Assembly (NCBI GenBank): GCA_963576725.1
Contig: OY755243.1
Coordinates: 36,307,846 to 36,371,845 of the forward strand
DNA length: 64,000 nt
Origin: Azorinus chamasolen
Lineage: Eukaryota > Mollusca > Bivalvia > Cardiida > Solecurtidae
Direction of reading: 5' to 3'
The notes under the pieces: generated by a model
What the model was told of the DNA's origin: nothing
The model's database searches: none
What the model saw: the letters and a program-made list of their open reading frames with translations, nothing else
Part shown: positions 31,760-41,484 of the stretch, in pieces
Layout of the letters: every line of letters starts with the position of its first letter
How positions within the stretch are numbered: the first letter of the stretch is position 1
Program-made: the position numbers and the translations under genes

Positions 31760-31798
31760 ACGTCACTAAATAACCTCCTGGTTTCACACCTTGACATC
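31760..31798 (-). CDS. candidate 39-nt exon, minus strand
   Basis: Strong pyrimidine tract and acceptor (TTTTTTTATCTTTCCAG) before 31798; donor GTGAGC after 31760. Entered with phase 1 it reads CQGVKPGGYLVT with no stop. The two other frames are blocked or less convincing. The phase fits the candidate exons at 41116-41141 and 24854-24891, but the distances are large and no homology is recognised. Confidence 0.2.
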
Positions 31799-31924
31799 CT
31801 GGAAAGATAAAAAAAATGGTAAAAAAGTATGCATACATTAACAAAATAAGTTATGTGGAAATTGTACTGCTTGCCATTTTAATTTTAACATTTAAACCCT
31901 ATACAATGACATTCATGATATCAT

Positions 31925-32170
31925 CATTCCCCTTTACTCCATGAATATTCATATCAGAAATACTGACTGTATATGACTACAAATTAAATTAATTTTTATA
32001 GTAGCAAATGAACAAGGAAAGTTTTGACAATAAAAGAAAGCGCTGAATCATATCTATCATACTTCATAAGCGAACAGAGCAGACCAGGATTAGACAGCTC
32101 CATCAGCAACTTGAACCATCTAATCAGGATCTACTCTTTTCACAAAGGCATTAAACGGCATATCAGTGGG
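31925..32170 (-). mobile_element. TT-E element, degraded
   Basis: CCTTTACTCCATGAATATTC, arm to CATACTTCATAAGCGAACAG, core GACCAGGATTAGACAGCTCC/ATCAGCAACTTGAACC, right CACAAAGGCATTAAACGGC. Confidence 0.65.
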
Positions 32171-32179
32171 AATAAATGG

Positions 32180-32490
32180 TTCACCTTTCCCTCATAGGCT
32201 ATTTTTAGATCCAACCACTTTGAATAAATCTACCGAACAGGAGCATTAACTAGAGAAAAGGAGAAAAAGTTTAGAATTGTGTAGTTTTGAAACTATTGTG
32301 ATAAATAGAGCATTTGCTCCTATAGGAGCAAATTGAGGGCTTGGTGCAAAACTATTCTAACTCCCTCACTTTGTGAAGGAGTTAGAATAGTTTTGCACCA
32401 AGCCCTCGAAATGCTCTATTTATCACAATGGTTTCAAAAGGATATTTTTACAGAGGCGTAGAAAGGCGTATTTATGGAGGAAAGGGTTAA
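32180..32490. mobile_element. TT-C element carrying an HP-H insertion
   Basis: TTCACCTTTCCCTCATAGGC to TTTATGGAGGAAAGGGTTAA. The palindrome GCATTTGCTCCTATAGGAGC/AAATGC is interrupted at AAAT by HP-H (32334-32408). Confidence 0.92.
32334..32408. mobile_element. HP-H 75-bp hairpin, copy 1, AAAT duplication
   Basis: TGAGGGCTTGGTGCAAAAC / TATTCTAACTCCCTCAC pairs with GTGAAGGAGTTAGAATAG / TTTTGCACCAAGCCCTCG. AAAT is at both 32330-32333 and 32409-32412. Confidence 0.93.
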
Positions 32491-32519
32491 AAGAAAAGAC
32501 TTTTCATGCCTTTGCAATA

Positions 32520-32740
32520 TGAGTAGAATTAACATTTTACTCCATAAATATGCCTTTGCAAACAGAGCAGACCCAGATCAGACGGCTCCTGCTATAAATG
32601 AAATAATATACATGTAGATACAATTCTACAGTTGCTACCATGTCCAAAATGTCTTGTGTTCATGTGACATTATATAAAATCAATCTAATTCATATTCATG
32701 ATGTCACTATTTCTTACATGAATACTCATGGAGTACATGA
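32520..32740 (+). mobile_element. TT-E element with one core arm deleted
   Basis: CATTTTACTCCATAAATATG, CAAACAGAGCAGACCCAG/ATCAGACGGCTCCTGC, then directly the right arm (TACAATTCTACAGTTGC) to ATACTCATGGAGTACATG. Confidence 0.65.
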
Positions 32741-33185
32741 TGAACCCTTTCCTCCATAAATACGCCTTTATACGCCCCTGTAAAAGTCACTTTATGAAAC
32801 CATTGTGATAAATAGAGCATTTGCTCCTATAAGAGCAAATGCTCTATTTATCACAATGGTTTCAAACTACAAAATTCTAAAATATTCCTTTTCTTTAGTT
32901 AATGCTCCTTTTCGGTAGATTTATTCAAAGAGGTTGGGATTTGAAAGATCTGTTTCTTTAGTTTCTAAAATGACTACATTGTTCCATTTTCATTATCTAC
33001 TGAATATTCATGGGCAAAATATGGAAATATGGAAGGTGGAACAATGTAGCAAATTTAAAAATTAAAGAAGCAGAACTATCAAATTCCATTAGCAAACAGA
33101 GCAGACCCTGATCAGATGGCTCCTATAGGAGCCATCTGATCTGGGTCTTCTCTGTTTGCAAATGCGTGAAAAGGCATTTTATATG
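32741..33185. mobile_element. TT-C / TT-D chimera with a second palindrome
   Basis: TT-C runs intact from TGAACCCTTTCCTCC through its hairpin to CAAAGAGGTTGGGA (32938). It switches to a TT-D right arm read inward and then outward again (GAAAGATCTGTTTC ... ACATTGTTCCA / TGGAACAATGTAG ... AAAGAAGCAGAAC), and finishes with a perfect TT-D core GATGGCTCCTATAGGAGCC/ATC and TATATGAGTGATAGGATTAA. Confidence 0.8.
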
Positions 33186-33202
33186 AGTGATAGGATTAAT
33201 CA

Positions 33203-33351
33203 TTAACCCTTTCCTCCATAAATACTCCTTTCTATGCCTCTGTAAAAGGCATTTTTTGAAACCATTGTGATAAATAGAGCATTTGCTCCTAACGAGCAAA
33301 TGCTCTATTTATCACAATGGTTTCATAACTACAAAATTCTAAAAATTTCCT
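33203..33351. mobile_element. TT-C element, right arm truncated
   Basis: TTAACCCTTTCCTCCATAAAT, hairpin TTTGCTCCTAACGAGCAAAT, cut after AAATTCTAAAAATTTCC. Confidence 0.85.
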
Positions 33352-33354
33352 GCA

Positions 33355-33560
33355 GGCAAATTTGTGATAACCTTTAAAAGCTGTTTGGATAGAAATAAGA
33401 CGCTGAGTAACTTGGTGTCACATCAGGATCCAAACTGCTTGACATCCTGACACTGTTTTTTCTTTGTTCTACAGAAATGGAAGACAATGTACTTTCAGAA
33501 TTGAAGCAGACAATATTTTTAGTTTTTTTTTACAGACTTCATTTGCTTAGAGTGCAGAAG
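33355..33560. mobile_element. TT-F element remnant
   Basis: TTTGGATAGAAATAAGACGC / TGAGTAACTTGGTGTCACATC / AGGATCCAAACTGCTTGAC, later GAATTGAAGCAGACAA and TAGAGTGCAGAAGATTAA. Confidence 0.7.
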
Positions 33561-33566
33561 ATTAAT

Positions 33567-33816
33567 GATAACCCTTTACTCCATCAATACGCTTTTTTAT
33601 GATGTTGCAAACATAGTAGACCCAGATCAGAAAGGTTCTGTTGGAGCTTTCTGATCAGGGTCAGCTCCATTTATTTATGAAATAATATAGATATGATTCT
33701 ACAATCTTCCATGGTCAAAAGATTCCTTTAACATTATATGCCACTATGAAAGTTCAGTTAAGTATTTTCCTCAAGCTGTTATTTCTTACATGAATATCAA
33801 TGAACTAAAGAGTTGA
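33567..33816 (+). mobile_element. TT-E element, first of a fused pair
   Basis: ATAACCCTTTACTCCATCAA, core AGATCAGAAAGGTTCTGTTG/GAGCTTTCTGATC, right arm ATCAATGAACTAAAGAGTTGA. The end (TTGA, from TTAA) is shared with the next element. Confidence 0.82.
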
Positions 33817-34264
33817 CTCATTCCCTTATAAAAATGCCTTGTCACTCCTTAGCAAACAGTAGACCCAGATCAGATAGCTCCTGTAGGAGCCATCTGATCA
33901 GGTTCTGCTCTGTTTGCTTATGAAATAATATACAGTAAAACCTCTCTATAACGACCACTAAATTACATCAAGTATTTTGTGTTAAAGGCAGGTGGATGCT
34001 TAAAGCAAGGTGAAAGTAAAACAGAACGCTCCTATAGGAGCGTTCTGTTTTACTTTCACCTTGCTTTAAGCAACCACCTGCCCAAAATACCAACTAATTA
34101 ACACAAGTTAGTGGTCATTATTGAGAGGTTTTACTGTAGATATGATTCTGAAGTATTTGTCAAAAAAAAAATTCTCATGACAATTGTACATGATAAAATT
34201 TCAGCAAATAAATATTCATGACATCATTATTTCTTACATGAATACTGAACAGGTAACGAGTTAA
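33813..34264 (+). mobile_element. TT-E element carrying a PG-B insertion
   Basis: TTGACTCATTCCCTTATAAA, core GATCAGATAGCTCCTGTAGG/AGCCATCTGATC, arm TTATGAAATAATA, then PG-B. It resumes GATATGATTCTGAAG and ends ACTGAACAGGTAACGAGTTAA. Confidence 0.88.
33933..34136. mobile_element. PG-B pogo-like hairpin nested in TT-E, TA flanks
   Basis: CAGTAAAACCTCTCTATAAC ... GAGAGGTTTTACTG with TA at 33931-33932 and 34137-34138. Perfect inner palindrome with AACGCTCCTATAGGAGCGTT. Confidence 0.95.
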
Positions 34265-34789
34265 AAGGGTTTAGCTATCATGGATTTTGTTTACTCTGTT
34301 GATGTGAAAAGCACAGCAGGCATAAAAATATCTACAAGTCATATACTTTATGAAAGAATAATAAATGTCCTCCCTACACTTGCTCACCTTTTTAAGGCTC
34401 CCTCATAAGAGTGAGTTATCACGCTCCCCACTCCCACACCAATTTGCTCTCATTGACTCCTGACTTTACTGCATCTTGATGCCATCTTTCCCTACAAAAA
34501 AAAAAAGCAAACAAAAAAAAAGTATTCCCATTAAAGTTTGGTAAGCACTGAATCTGTTACCATATCATCAATCAATTCAGACCCAAACTTGACAAGAATG
34601 AAATTGACAGCAACATGTGTTCTGGGTCTACACCAATTGGTAATAGTTACATACATGTATTTAGATACATATACAAAAACAAACCTTAATTACCATAGAT
34701 ATAAGTACATCTAATCTTTCCTTTCCACTGATTTGTAAAGCTGAATACTACAGTTTGACATCATTTTGTTAACTTAAAACTCAGACTGA
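34265..34789. other. unannotated stretch with an exon-like block
   Basis: 34388-34492 on the minus strand has a good acceptor (TTTTTTTTTGTAG) and donor (GTGAGC) but stops in all frames, so at best it is non-coding. No repeat family otherwise. Confidence 0.35.
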
Positions 34790-34935
34790 CAAAATACCAA
34801 ATAGTGTAGACCCTGATCATACTGCTCCTGAAGTATCAGTGTGGTTTGGGTCTGCACTATTAGGGAGTGTTTGCCTATGTTTGTCTGTCCAAATAATAAA
34901 GGTAACTAGGGTACAATAATAGGTTTCCAGCTGGC
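34790..34935. mobile_element. J-type hairpin element
   Basis: CAAATAGTGTAGACCCTGATC / ATACTGCTCCTGAAGTATC / AGTGTGGTTTGGGTCTGC, then ACTATTAGGGAGTG and TTGTCTGTCCAAATAATAA/GGTAACTAGGGTAC. Ends not defined. Related cores occur at 19425, 23640 and 39330. Confidence 0.6.
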
Positions 34936-35029
34936 ACATTGAAATCTGAAGTGCTATTTTTTATAATTCACTGTTCAAAAGTACTAAGTTTTTGTCACCT
35001 GCTTCAAAGAAGCCATTTTTCCATTTCTT

Positions 35030-35890
35030 TTAAAATTATTTGATGCCACACAATTTAGAGTCCTGATGAGACAAGTTTCTTTGCATCTCATCTGGATCCA
35101 GATTGTGCTGCCCAGAATTGATCACCATCACTAGCATGTTAAGAGTTCAGTGCAACTTTATTACTAAGAGGCTTTTTCAGTAAAAAAAATGTGTTTATCA
35201 TGAATTCATGAATACTGCCCTGGCACAGCTTGCAATCTCTGTACCAATGGTTACATAATTATTGTTCAGCTGTTCCAGGTAGTTGCTAGGTAGCCATGTA
35301 TCTCATCTGGATCCACGTGTTTGTCACTCTGATGGTGGGTTTGAACAATCTAACTGAAGGAGACGACACGTTTTGCTGACGACAATTCTTTAGCATGCTA
35401 AAAGTGAACTCTTTGCGTGCCCAGACGGCATATTAGTGACAACCTACGTAAACAGATTGGAGCCTGATGTAATGCTGAGTCATTCTGCATCTCATCAGGA
35501 TCGAAACTCTTTGTCACTCTGATAGTATTTTCAAAGAGAATCAATAAAAAAAAACACTGAGAATTATAGCAGATGACGTTTTTATACAGTTGTCAACTGT
35601 TAGCGGCCAGCTGTAAAGTACAGAGATCTGCTGCCTGATATTATACACTGAGCATAAATCAACTATTTACTCTAAGCAATAATTGGTGTCTGCAATAACT
35701 GTCTTCTGTGACAAATTCTAAATATCAATTATTCCATTTTTTTTCCTAACAAAAACCATGATCAGGATTTAAAACAGTTTAGATCCTGATGAGATATTGT
35801 ATGACTGTGTGTCTCCTTTTGGATGAAAAGTTTTTGCAGAGATTATTACAAACTGTCCACTGGCATGCAAAGAGTGAAAGTGCAATGGGA
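35030..35890. mobile_element. cluster of four degraded TT-F copies
   Basis: Hairpin cores near 35050 (GAGTCCTGATGAGACAAG/CATCTCATCTGGATCC), 35300, 35470 (GGAGCCTGATGTAATGC/TGCATCTCATCAGGATCG) and 35780 (TTTAGATCCTGATGAG). Scraps of GCAGACGAC and TAGCATGCTAAAAGTGAA lie between. Confidence 0.6.
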
Positions 35891-36066
35891 TAATTGTTTA
35901 CAATGAGGATTTCAGTTTTTGTGCACGCTCCCTGATACTGAAACTTTAATAGGACTGATACCAGACTGCAATGTTCTACACCTTAACCTAGTCAACACTG
36001 AGTAACTTCCATCTGCGAATTGATGTCTGCTATAATTCTAAAAGTACATCTTTTCTTCCATCTCTT

Positions 36067-36513
36067 TTAACCCTTTACTCCATATATGAAATAATGACAT
36101 CATTGATATTAATTAGATCAACCCTTTCCCTCATATAAACATGTTTTCACGCATCTGCAAACAGAGTAGACCCAGATCAGACGGCTCCTAGAGGAGCCGT
36201 CTGATCAGGGTCTGCTCTATTTGCTAGTAAAATTTCAAAGATCTGTGTCTTTACTTTCTAAAATGGCTACAATGCTCCATCTTCCATATTTCATAATAAC
36301 CTTTTTGTTCATGAATATTCAGTAGGTATTGAAATCTGTAATAAACATAGAACAGGGAAAGGGTTAATTGTTATAATAGTATATGGACACATGAATGTTT
36401 GAAACAGTGGTATTATATCCATATCAAAACAGAGCAGACCCATATCAGACGGTTCCTACAGTAGCTTTCTGATCTAGGTCTACTCTGTCTGCAAAGGTGT
36501 TCAGGTGAAGGGT
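36067..36513 (-). mobile_element. TT-E element split by TT-D
   Basis: TTAACCCTTTACTCCATATA, AATAATGACATCATTGATATT, then TT-D (36118-36367), then TTGTTATAATAGTATATGG, core CATATCAGACGGTTCCTAC/AGTAGCTTTCTGATC and TGTTCAGGTGAAGGGTTA. Confidence 0.85.
36118..36367 (+). mobile_element. TT-D element nested in TT-E
   Basis: TCAACCCTTTCCCTCATATA, perfect core CAGACGGCTCCTAGAGGAGC/CGTCTG, right arm CATCTTCCATATTTCATAA, CAGTAGGTATTGAAATC and end ACAGGGAAAGGGTTAA. Confidence 0.92.
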
Positions 36514-36836
36514 TACATTTGCCAGAGGTTACAAATGTCCTACAGCAACAGGAACCGACCTTACGTAAACATGAAATGGATACAAACATTACCCATTACG
36601 ATAACTGTGAAAAGAAACCACACATACGGAAAAGGAAATAATAATGAAGAAAGCTTCACATGACATCTTCACAGCAAAAAATAAACAAAAAATAAATAAA
36701 TATCAAAGTTCATGAAAATGGTCTCTGATCCCATTTACATGGAACAAAATTATACATGTACCAAGTCTTATAATACTGTGAATTGTAAGGCATCTGTATA
36801 GCATTAAGGGTTCAACTTAACCTACTTATCTCTTTA
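36514..36836. other. unannotated stretch
   Basis: A small palindrome TTACATTTGCCAGAGGTTAC/AAATGT at 36513-36538 and A-rich sequence. No gene. Confidence 0.4.
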
Positions 36837-37060
36837 CCTCATGAATATTCATAAAATAATCCATGACACTCTATGACCATTAATTAGATTACTTCATAAA
36901 ATGGCATACTAACACTTGATGTTTTGGCCATGAGAGAAACCGTTCAATCATATCTATATAATTCAATAAGCAAACAGACTAGACCCTAATCAGACGGGTC
37001 CTACAGGAGTTATCTGATCTGGTTCTACTCTGTTTGTAAAGGTGTAAAAACGCATAAACA
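36837..37060 (-). mobile_element. TT-E element
   Basis: TTTACCTCATGAATATTCAT, arm GTTTTGGCCATGAGAGAAAC, core CTAATCAGACGGGTCCTAC/AGGAGTTATCTGATC, right GTTTGTAAAGGTGTAAAAACG. Confidence 0.7.
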
Positions 37061-37140
37061 GTAAAATCCCTCTAATACAACAGCAGATGGTGGTTGCTGA
37101 ATGCAGGGGGAAAGGGGATTTACTGTAAATTTACTGTAAA
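37061..37140. mobile_element. PG-A remnant
   Basis: ACAGTAAAATCCCTCTAAT, GCAGATGGTGGTTGCTGAAT/GCAGGGGGAAAG, GGGATTTACTGTA: both termini with almost no interior. Confidence 0.6.
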
Positions 37141-37329
37141 CTCTTACAGAATCTTAATTTTTCAGTTTCATGTGTGACCATTGGAGAAAAGTTTGTAAAG
37201 AGTAAGCAGTAGAGACACTAACAGAGTGCTCCTTAGGAAGTGTTCTGATCTAGATTTACACTGTTTTCAAATGACCCTTAAATAACACAAGGTATATTAA
37301 TGGACTACTGTGAATGATGAAGACTGTTT

Positions 37330-37523
37330 AACTCCTTCCCACTTATGAATACCGTTTCTCGCCTTTGCAAAATGGCTCCTCCTGATCAGGGTCTGCTCTG
37401 TTTGCTTATGGAATAATATAGATCTCATTCTAAAGTTTCTGTGCACACATCAACAAAATTCAGCTAATGGGTATTCGTGATGTCATTATTTCTTACATGA
37501 ATATTCAACAGGGAAAGGGTTAA
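37330..37523 (+). mobile_element. TT-E element with one core arm deleted
   Basis: TAACTCCTTCCCACTTATG, CTCCTGATCAGGGTCTGC, right arm to CAACAGGGAAAGGGTTAA. Confidence 0.7.
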
Positions 37524-38144
37524 ACTGTATAAAGACAAAATAAATTGTCAAAAAATGATAAGAAGAAATCTGGTATTTATTGCATACCGGCTGTTTGGAC
37601 TGATGGTTATTTTATTGGCAGTCTTTGTTTCAGGAGAGCTTCTATATCCCTAATTCCCTGATATCAGCAAGTAATGACCCCAGAAATATAGTAAAAACTG
37701 AAATACAGTTGTATAGGCTTTTTTCTCACAAGAAATTGGAACACTGTTGTAAGATGTTTATGAGGTCTTAATGGATTTAACAGAGGTCATTTTCTCATTT
37801 TTTATGTCGTATTACAAGCTGACTCCTGGCCGACTACTGACAGCTGCCACGGTACTCCGGTTCAAACAAATTAAACTGCAATCTGCCGCACAGGAACCAA
37901 GGAGAAATGCAAAAGATTTGCAGTGTTTTGGATTAAATCATCAGTATGGATCACAACACTGCAAATTATAGGAAAGAAAATGTGAGACAAGATGTATCAT
38001 CTTAATGATGATGAAGCTGCCATCCAGTTATAATGATATATGCTGGTAGCTTCAACCATGAGGTATTTAAATGTCATTAAATTTAGGGAATAATTGCCTT
38101 ACTGTAAGACATGAATGCACTACAAGCAAATATTTTAAAATATA
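37524..38144. other. unannotated stretch
   Basis: A hairpin TTTGCAGTGTT...AACACTGCAAA spans 37917-37968. The 66-codon frame at 37771 has no domain. Confidence 0.4.
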
Positions 38145-38559
38145 CAGTAGAACCTGTCTCAAGCAACCATCTATTCATTTAACATAGAAGTCTTCTAAAG
38201 GCAGTGGTTACTTAACCCTTTCCCTCATATAAACACCTTTTCACACATTTGCAAACAGAGTAGACCCAGATCAGATGGCTCCTTCAGGACATGATATACA
38301 TATTTTACAATTTTGTCAAAGCAAAACATTTTCTTTAAAAGTTTACTTTATGAAAATTCAGGTAATAAATATTCAATTATTCAAGATATCATTATTCTTG
38401 ACATGAATACTGGACAGCAACAGAGTTAATGCTGGGTTACAATGCAGGCTCTCTATATGAGCTTTCTGCATCACCTTTTTGACCTGCATTAAGCTATAAC
38501 CTGCTTGAAAGACCCAAATATAGTCTTTTTTTAGTGGTTGCTTAAGACAAGATTTACTG
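38145..38559. mobile_element. PG-A-like pogo element split at TTAA
   Basis: TA CAGTAGAACCTGTCTCAAGC ... GCTTAAGACAAGATTTACTG TA. Inner arms GGCAGTGGTTACTTAA and TTAATGCTGGG are separated by a TTAA element (38212-38429). The remainder is AGGCTCTCTATATGAGC/TTTCTGC and ACCTGCATTAAGCTATAACC. Confidence 0.9.
38212..38429 (+). mobile_element. TT-E element nested in PG-A, exact TTAA flanks
   Basis: TTAACCCTTTCCCTCATAT, AGACCCAGATCAGATGGC/TCCTTCAGG (half core), right arm TTCAAGATATCATTATTC to GACAGCAACAGAGTTAA. Confidence 0.88.
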
Positions 38560-38780
38560 TACAGTCTAATCTGTGTGGGAAGAAGATCTTAGTTTTTAAA
38601 GGGACATAACTCTGTCAGTGTACATGACAGAGTAATGACTCTTATTCAGAGTGTGGTCTATGTTTGGGACCACCATATTAGTAATAATTCTTTGGTCACC
38701 TATTCTCCCATTTCTTACCATTTGTAAAGCTAAAATAAGTGAATTCTGCACGGTTTTGATGACTTTTATCCCTTTACTTT

Positions 38781-38993
38781 TTAACCCTTTCCTTGTTCTA
38801 TGTTTATTACAAATTTCAATACCTACTGAATATTCATGGACAAAACAGTTATAATGAAATATGAAAGGCGGAACATTGTAGCCATTTCAGAAAGTAAAGA
38901 AACTGAACTGTCAAATTTCATTAGCAAACAGAGCAGACCCTGATCAGACGGCTCCTATGCGTGAAAACACGTTTATATGAAGGAAAGGGTTAA
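38781..38993 (-). mobile_element. TT-D element, half core deleted
   Basis: TTAACCCTTTCCTTGTTCTA, arm AATACCTACTGAATATTC, GCGGAACATTGTAGCC, core stops at CAGACGGCTCCTAT and jumps to GCGTGAAAACACG, end GAAGGAAAGGGTTAA. Confidence 0.9.
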
Positions 38994-39310
38994 AATGACA
39001 TTATGAACACTGGATGTTTTGGTCATGGCAGAAACTGCAGAATCAGTTCTTTATTACATGTATTTTGAGAGCAACCAGAGGAGACCCTGATCAGATGGTT
39101 CCTACAGGAGCAATCAGGGTCCATGCTTATAAAGCTTTTAGTTGAGTCTGAGTTTCGTTCTCAAGCTTTTGATTGGTCAGATTTGAGTTCTCAAGCTTTT
39201 GATTGGTCAGATTTGAGAACTTGAGAACGAACTCAGACTCAACCAAACGTTTTATAAGCATGGACCCTGATTTAGGTCTGCTCTGTTTTCAAAGGCATTA
39301 CATGGTGGAT
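38990..39310 (-). mobile_element. TT-E element split by HP-M
   Basis: AAATGACATTATGAACACTGG, GGCAGAAACTGCAGAATC, core CCTGATCAGATGGTTCCTAC/AGGAGCAATC, HP-M, then TGATTTAGGTCTGCTCTG. Its left end shares the TTAA of the preceding TT-D. Confidence 0.75.
39117..39267. mobile_element. HP-M palindromic element, copy 2
   Basis: GGGTCCATGCTTATAAAGC ... CGTTTTATAAGCATGGACCC. The element sits in the TT-E core arm. Flanks CA and TG are inverse to each other, and no duplication is seen. Removing it joins CAATC to TGATTT as in other TT-E copies. Confidence 0.9.
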
Positions 39311-39329
39311 TAAAATCATAAACAACCTA

Positions 39330-39830
39330 CAAATAGTGTAGACCCTGATCGAACTATTCATGTAGAATAAGTTTTATCTGGGTCTGCATTTGTCTTACAA
39401 TATATTTAAGGATATTACGGTAGATTCCACAAAAAGTGTACAGTACAAGAATTTTAATTGGGGCAGATTTATTTTAACTATTTTCTAGTTCATATTTGAT
39501 CTCTCTTCAAACTTTCATGCCAATCATCAGATTTAAACATGGGAACAGTGCCACTGATAATACTTCACATTAATATTTAAAGGCAAGCCCCATGCACTGA
39601 TACTTATTAGCCGTTTGTTGATTTGTTTGCCTAAATATCTAGGGTAATTGTTGTAATGTATTTGTCTCTCTTTACAAGTTACACACAACAAAGACAAACT
39701 TAGGCAAATTGTGCAGACCAAGATCAGATAGCTCCTGAGGGTGCTGTTTTAACAGGCTCTCCACTTTTTAAAGTGATCAAAATGGTACCAAATTGAATTA
39801 TTCTGTTTTACAAACAGGTTGAAAGGGAAT
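39330..39830. mobile_element. two J-type hairpin remnants
   Basis: AAATAGTGTAGACCCTGATCG / AACTATTCATGTAGAATAAG (39334) and AAATTGTGCAGACCAAGATC / AGATAGCTCCTGAGGGTGC (39706). Arms GCCTAAATATCTAGGGTAAT and GATCAAAATGGTACCAAATTG match J copies elsewhere. Confidence 0.55.
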
Positions 39831-39846
39831 GGAAGTACTTAGAGCA

Positions 39847-40130
39847 ATTAACTATTTCCTTCATATAAACACTGTTTCATGCATTTGCAAACAGAGTAGA
39901 CCCAGATCAGATAGTTCCTGTAGTAACCATCTGATCAAGGTCTGCTCTGTTTGCTTTTGGTGTTATATAGATCTGATTCCAAAGTTTTCGTCAAAGCCAA
40001 ACATTTCAGTGAAAAGTTAACACTAAATAACTATTCATGATGTCATTATGATATTTTTTTACCTAAAAAAGACAAAAAAGAATATCAAATAGTTTGAAAC
40101 CTGATGAGACACCTAGTTACTGAATTTCCT
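39847..40130 (+). mobile_element. TT-E element and TT-F scrap
   Basis: TTAACTATTTCCTTCATATA, core GATCAGATAGTTCCTGTAGT/AACCATCTGATC, right arm CTATTCATGATGTCATTATG. It is followed by a TT-F half core (AATAGTTTGAAACCTGATGAG). Confidence 0.65.
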
Positions 40131-40137
40131 ATTTTGA

Positions 40138-40387
40138 TAAACCCTTTCCATCATATAAACATGTTTTCACGCATTTGCAAACAGAGTAGACCAAGATTAG
40201 ATGGCTCCTATAGGAGCCATCTCATTAGGGTCTGCTCTGTTTGCTTATGGGACTGGATAAGATCTGTTTCTTTACTTTCTAAAATGGCTACAATGTTCAA
40301 CCTTCCATATTTCTTAATAACTATTTTGTCAATGAATATTCAGTAGGTATTGAAATTTGGAATAAATATAGAACAGGCAATGGGTTA
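40138..40387 (+). mobile_element. TT-D element abutting TT-F
   Basis: ATAAACCCTTTCCATCATAT, perfect core GATGGCTCCTATAGGAGCC/ATC, arm TTCAACCTTCCATATTTC, CAGTAGGTATTGAAATTTGG, end ACAGGCAATGGGTTAA. The TTAA 40384-40387 also begins TT-F. Confidence 0.9.
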
Positions 40388-40590
40388 ACTCTTTGCACGC
40401 TAGCGGTGAAACTGTGATGCAATTTAGAGTTTGGATCCAGATGAGACGCCACATAATGCGGCTTCTCATCAGGATCCAAACTGTTTGTCTTCTTGATAAT
40501 ATTATTGCAAAGAAATAAGAGAAAAGTTATTTTAAGAATTGTAGCAGACGACAATTATTGAAGACGAAAAATTACTTAGCGTGCAAAGAA
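40384..40590. mobile_element. TT-F element, best copy
   Basis: TTAACTCTTTGCACGCTAGC, core TTTGGATCCAGATGAGACGC / CACATAATGCGGCTTCTCATC / AGGATCCAAACTGTTTG, AATTGTAGCAGACGAC, right end TACTTAGCGTGCAAAGA (terminal GGTTAA lost). Confidence 0.85.
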
Positions 40591-40633
40591 ATCAAAATGT
40601 TTGCATAGATTATCACAAGTTTACAGAGTATAT

Positions 40634-40726
40634 AATGCATGGAGTTATATCTAGGGGCTATGCCCAATGCCCTGTCTTTAATGCATGGAGTTATATCTAG
40701 GGGCTATGCCCAATGCCCTGTCTTTG
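40634..40726 (+). repeat. 46-bp direct duplication
   Basis: AATGCATGGAGTTATATCTA/GGGGCTATGCCCAATGCCCT/GTCTTT occurs twice, back to back, without difference. A recent tandem duplication. Confidence 0.95.
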
Positions 40727-41115
40727 ATCCAGTACAACATCAATTTTTAGATCCCCACATCTTGTAAGTAACATTATCAACAAGGTTGTCCAAAATGCTA
40801 TTTTAGTTCCTCTGCTTATTGCAGCTAACCCACATTCATGTTTTACAAATTCTACTCGGCTCCCCGTGTTTGCAGTATCATTTACATGCTACGATGAGAT
40901 CATTGTGAACATCTGTCTGAAGAATTTCTACGCACACATGCCAGGAATAGTCTCGAGAAGAAAGTCTCTTCACAGTAAAAGTAAATTTAAAATAACTTAA
41001 GCGTATTGATTGGAACCAGATAAGCCATAAAGTAACTCCATACTTATCAGTATCTAATCTATTCCATTTAAGCTATGTTCATGTTTTTAAACACAGAAAT
41101 GAGAGAGATACTCAC
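40727..41115. other. unannotated stretch
   Basis: Repeat-poor, with mixed composition. No gene structure beyond the adjoining candidate exon. Confidence 0.4.
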
Positions 41116-41141
41116 TTTGGCAAATAAAGCAGACAGCAGTT
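41116..41141 (-). CDS. candidate 26-nt microexon, minus strand
   Basis: Followed by a strong donor GTGAGT and preceded by TATTGTCTGCAAG. Entered with phase 2 it continues the candidate at 41442-41484 and reads TAVCFICQ without a stop. The short Cys-x-x-Cys is suggestive of metal binding but far too little to name a fold. The acceptor (AAG) is weaker than consensus. Confidence 0.15.
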
Positions 41142-41441
41142 CTTGCAGACAATAAATTTACTTTGCGGGCTAAGAGATATAGACGTGTAACAATATTGCA
41201 CAACTGCCTCAGTAGCTGCATAACCATCCTCTAAGTGACACAACTCTAATTGACAGATAAATTAAATTAATTATATCTGTAGAGGACAGAGACTAACACT
41301 CTTATGTGCACTCAATTTACCCTGGGATCATTTGAACAAGATTAAAAAGAGTAAAATAGTAGAGTAAAATATTACAAATGTAACTGCTACAAGAAACAGG
41401 CATATCTGTCAGACGTCTGAAGGATATGCAGAACAGCTTAC

Positions 41442-41484
41442 CTCTCTGCCAAACTTACGCTATGACAACATGCAGATGGAATTT
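41442..41484 (-). CDS. candidate 43-nt exon, minus strand
   Basis: Acceptor TCTTTTTTATGAACTACAG before 41484 and donor GTAAGC after 41442, both good. One frame is open: IPSACCHSVSLAE, ending in phase 2. Its phases match the candidate at 41788-41844 upstream and 41116-41141 downstream. Unrecognised; chance cannot be excluded. Confidence 0.2.

Noticed and set aside
34388..34492. 105-nt minus-strand exon with strong splice borders
   Set aside because: Stops occur in all three frames. Only a non-coding exon would be possible.
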